From: Betaproteobacteria bacterium UBA5582
GTDB lineage: Bacteria; Pseudomonadota; Gammaproteobacteria; Burkholderiales; Rhodocyclaceae
Direction of reading: 5' to 3'
Assembly (NCBI GenBank): GCA_002425245.1
Contig: DILW01000031.1
Coordinates: forward strand, 3,916 to 11,680
DNA: 7,765 nucleotides
Part shown: positions 5,957-7,765 of the stretch, piece after piece
Position numbering within the stretch: the first letter of the stretch is position 1
Layout: the number at the start of each line of letters is the position of its first letter
Program-made: the position numbers and the translations under genes
The notes under the pieces: generated by a model
Database searches by the model: none
What the model was told of the DNA's origin: nothing
The model's input: the letters and a program-made list of their open reading frames with translations, nothing else

Positions 5957-6639
5957 CACCGACGATTCTGGTCGTCGAGGACGAACCGGCGATCCAGGAA
6001 CTGGTTGTAATCAACCTCAAGCACGCAGGTTTTCTGGTCGTCCGCGCCGGGAGCGCGGAAGAGGCCGAGTCGGCGATTCGCGCCGCCCTGCCTGACCTGG
6101 TCATCCTCGACTGGATGTTGCCCGGTCAGTCCGGTGTCGCCCTGGCCAAGAAGATGCGCGCCGACGAGCGCACCCGCGACATTCCGATCATCATGCTGAC
6201 CGCCCGCGTGCATGAGGAGGACAAGGTCCAGGGGCTCGACGCCGGGGCCGATGACTATGTCACCAAACCCTTCTCGCCCAAGGAAATGGTTGCCCGGGTG
6301 CGCGCCGTGTTGCGTCGCCGGGCGCCGCACCTGGCCGGCGAAGCGGTCGATGTCGGCGGCCTGCAGCTCAATCCGGCCACCCACCGCGTCCTCGCCGCTG
6401 GCCAGCCGATCGATCTCGGACCGACCGAGTTCCGCCTGCTGTTCTTCTTCATGACCCATGCCGAGCGCGTCTACACCCGCGCCCAGTTGCTCGACGAAGT
6501 CTGGGGCGACCATGTGTTCATCGAGGAACGTACGGTCGATGTGCACATCCGCCGCCTGCGTGCGGCCCTGGAGCCGTCCGGTCACCATGAACGGGTGGAG
6601 ACGGTGCGCGGCACCGGCTACCGATTCCGGGGAGCCTGA
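5953..6639 (+). CDS. phoB: Phosphate regulon response regulator PhoB
   Basis: PhoB is the OmpR-type transcription factor of the Pho regulon; phosphorylated by PhoR, it binds Pho boxes such as the one upstream of pstS. The 228-residue product (E. coli PhoB is 229) has a receiver domain at about 1-122 with the acidic pocket E9/D10, phospho-acceptor D53 in LDWMLPG, switch T83 in MLTAR and K105 in TKPF. The winged-helix DNA-binding domain follows at about 132-228 with RTVDVHIRRLR (193-203) on the recognition helix and the ending VRGTGYRF. The GTG start overlaps the phoU stop (GTGA), with a very strong ribosome site. Response regulators of this family look alike, but phoU before and a PhoR-like kinase after make PhoB a firm call. 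In E. coli phoBR is separate from pst, so this arrangement places phoB under its own Pho box. Confidence 0.96.
   Translation: MTPTILVVEDEPAIQELVVINLKHAGFLVVRAGSAEEAESAIRAALPDLVILDWMLPGQSGVALAKKMRADERTRDIPIIMLTARVHEEDKVQGLDAGADDYVTKPFSPKEMVARVRAVLRRRAPHLAGEAVDVGGLQLNPATHRVLAAGQPIDLGPTEFRLLFFFMTHAERVYTRAQLLDEVWGDHVFIEERTVDVHIRRLRAALEPSGHHERVETVRGTGYRFRGA
6629..6634 (+). promoter_or_regulatory. Ribosome binding site of phoR within phoB
   Basis: GGGGAG lies in the last codons of phoB, 10 nt before the GTG at 6645. It is the only purine-rich site near the start and supports GTG 6645 over TTG 6657. Confidence 0.6.
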
Positions 6640-6644
6640 ACGGC

Positions 6645-7765
<1,121 letters not shown>

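Overview
The window is high-GC DNA with dense, short-spaced genes. It reads as a Gram-negative proteobacterium, most likely a betaproteobacterium. The style of PstS and the continuous pst-phoU-phoBR order fit the Rhodocyclales (Dechloromonas/Azospira-like), but that placement is from memory of family style and was not tested.

Layout: (1) Positions 1-1273, minus strand: the first 424 codons of a methyl-accepting chemotaxis protein, cut by the window edge inside its conserved signalling tip. (2) Positions 1274-1447: a divergent intergenic region. It holds a Pho box correctly spaced from a -10-like element for the rightward operon, and a weaker promoter candidate with an AT-rich dyad for the leftward chemoreceptor gene. 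(3) Positions 1448-7765, plus strand: pstS, pstC, pstA, pstB, phoU, phoB and phoR, where phoR runs off the right edge. Between pstS and pstC lie two overlapping strong hairpins, the second with a U-rich tail. The other gene junctions are 59 nt or shorter, and phoU/phoB overlap by 4 nt.

Together the genes form a complete phosphate-starvation module. PstS binds phosphate in the periplasm, PstC and PstA form the inner-membrane channel, and PstB is the ATPase. PhoU links transporter state to the sensor kinase PhoR, which phosphorylates PhoB. PhoB~P would bind the Pho box at 1376-1393 and switch on the whole cluster, including its own gene. The hairpins after pstS probably make PstS more abundant than the membrane and regulatory parts.

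I see no undescribed system here: the genes are canonical and intact. The points worth checking are the promoter architecture, the pstS-pstC hairpin pair, and a possible link between the divergent chemoreceptor and phosphate taxis. There are no rRNA or tRNA genes, insertion sequences, CRISPR arrays or signs of recent transfer that I can recognise.
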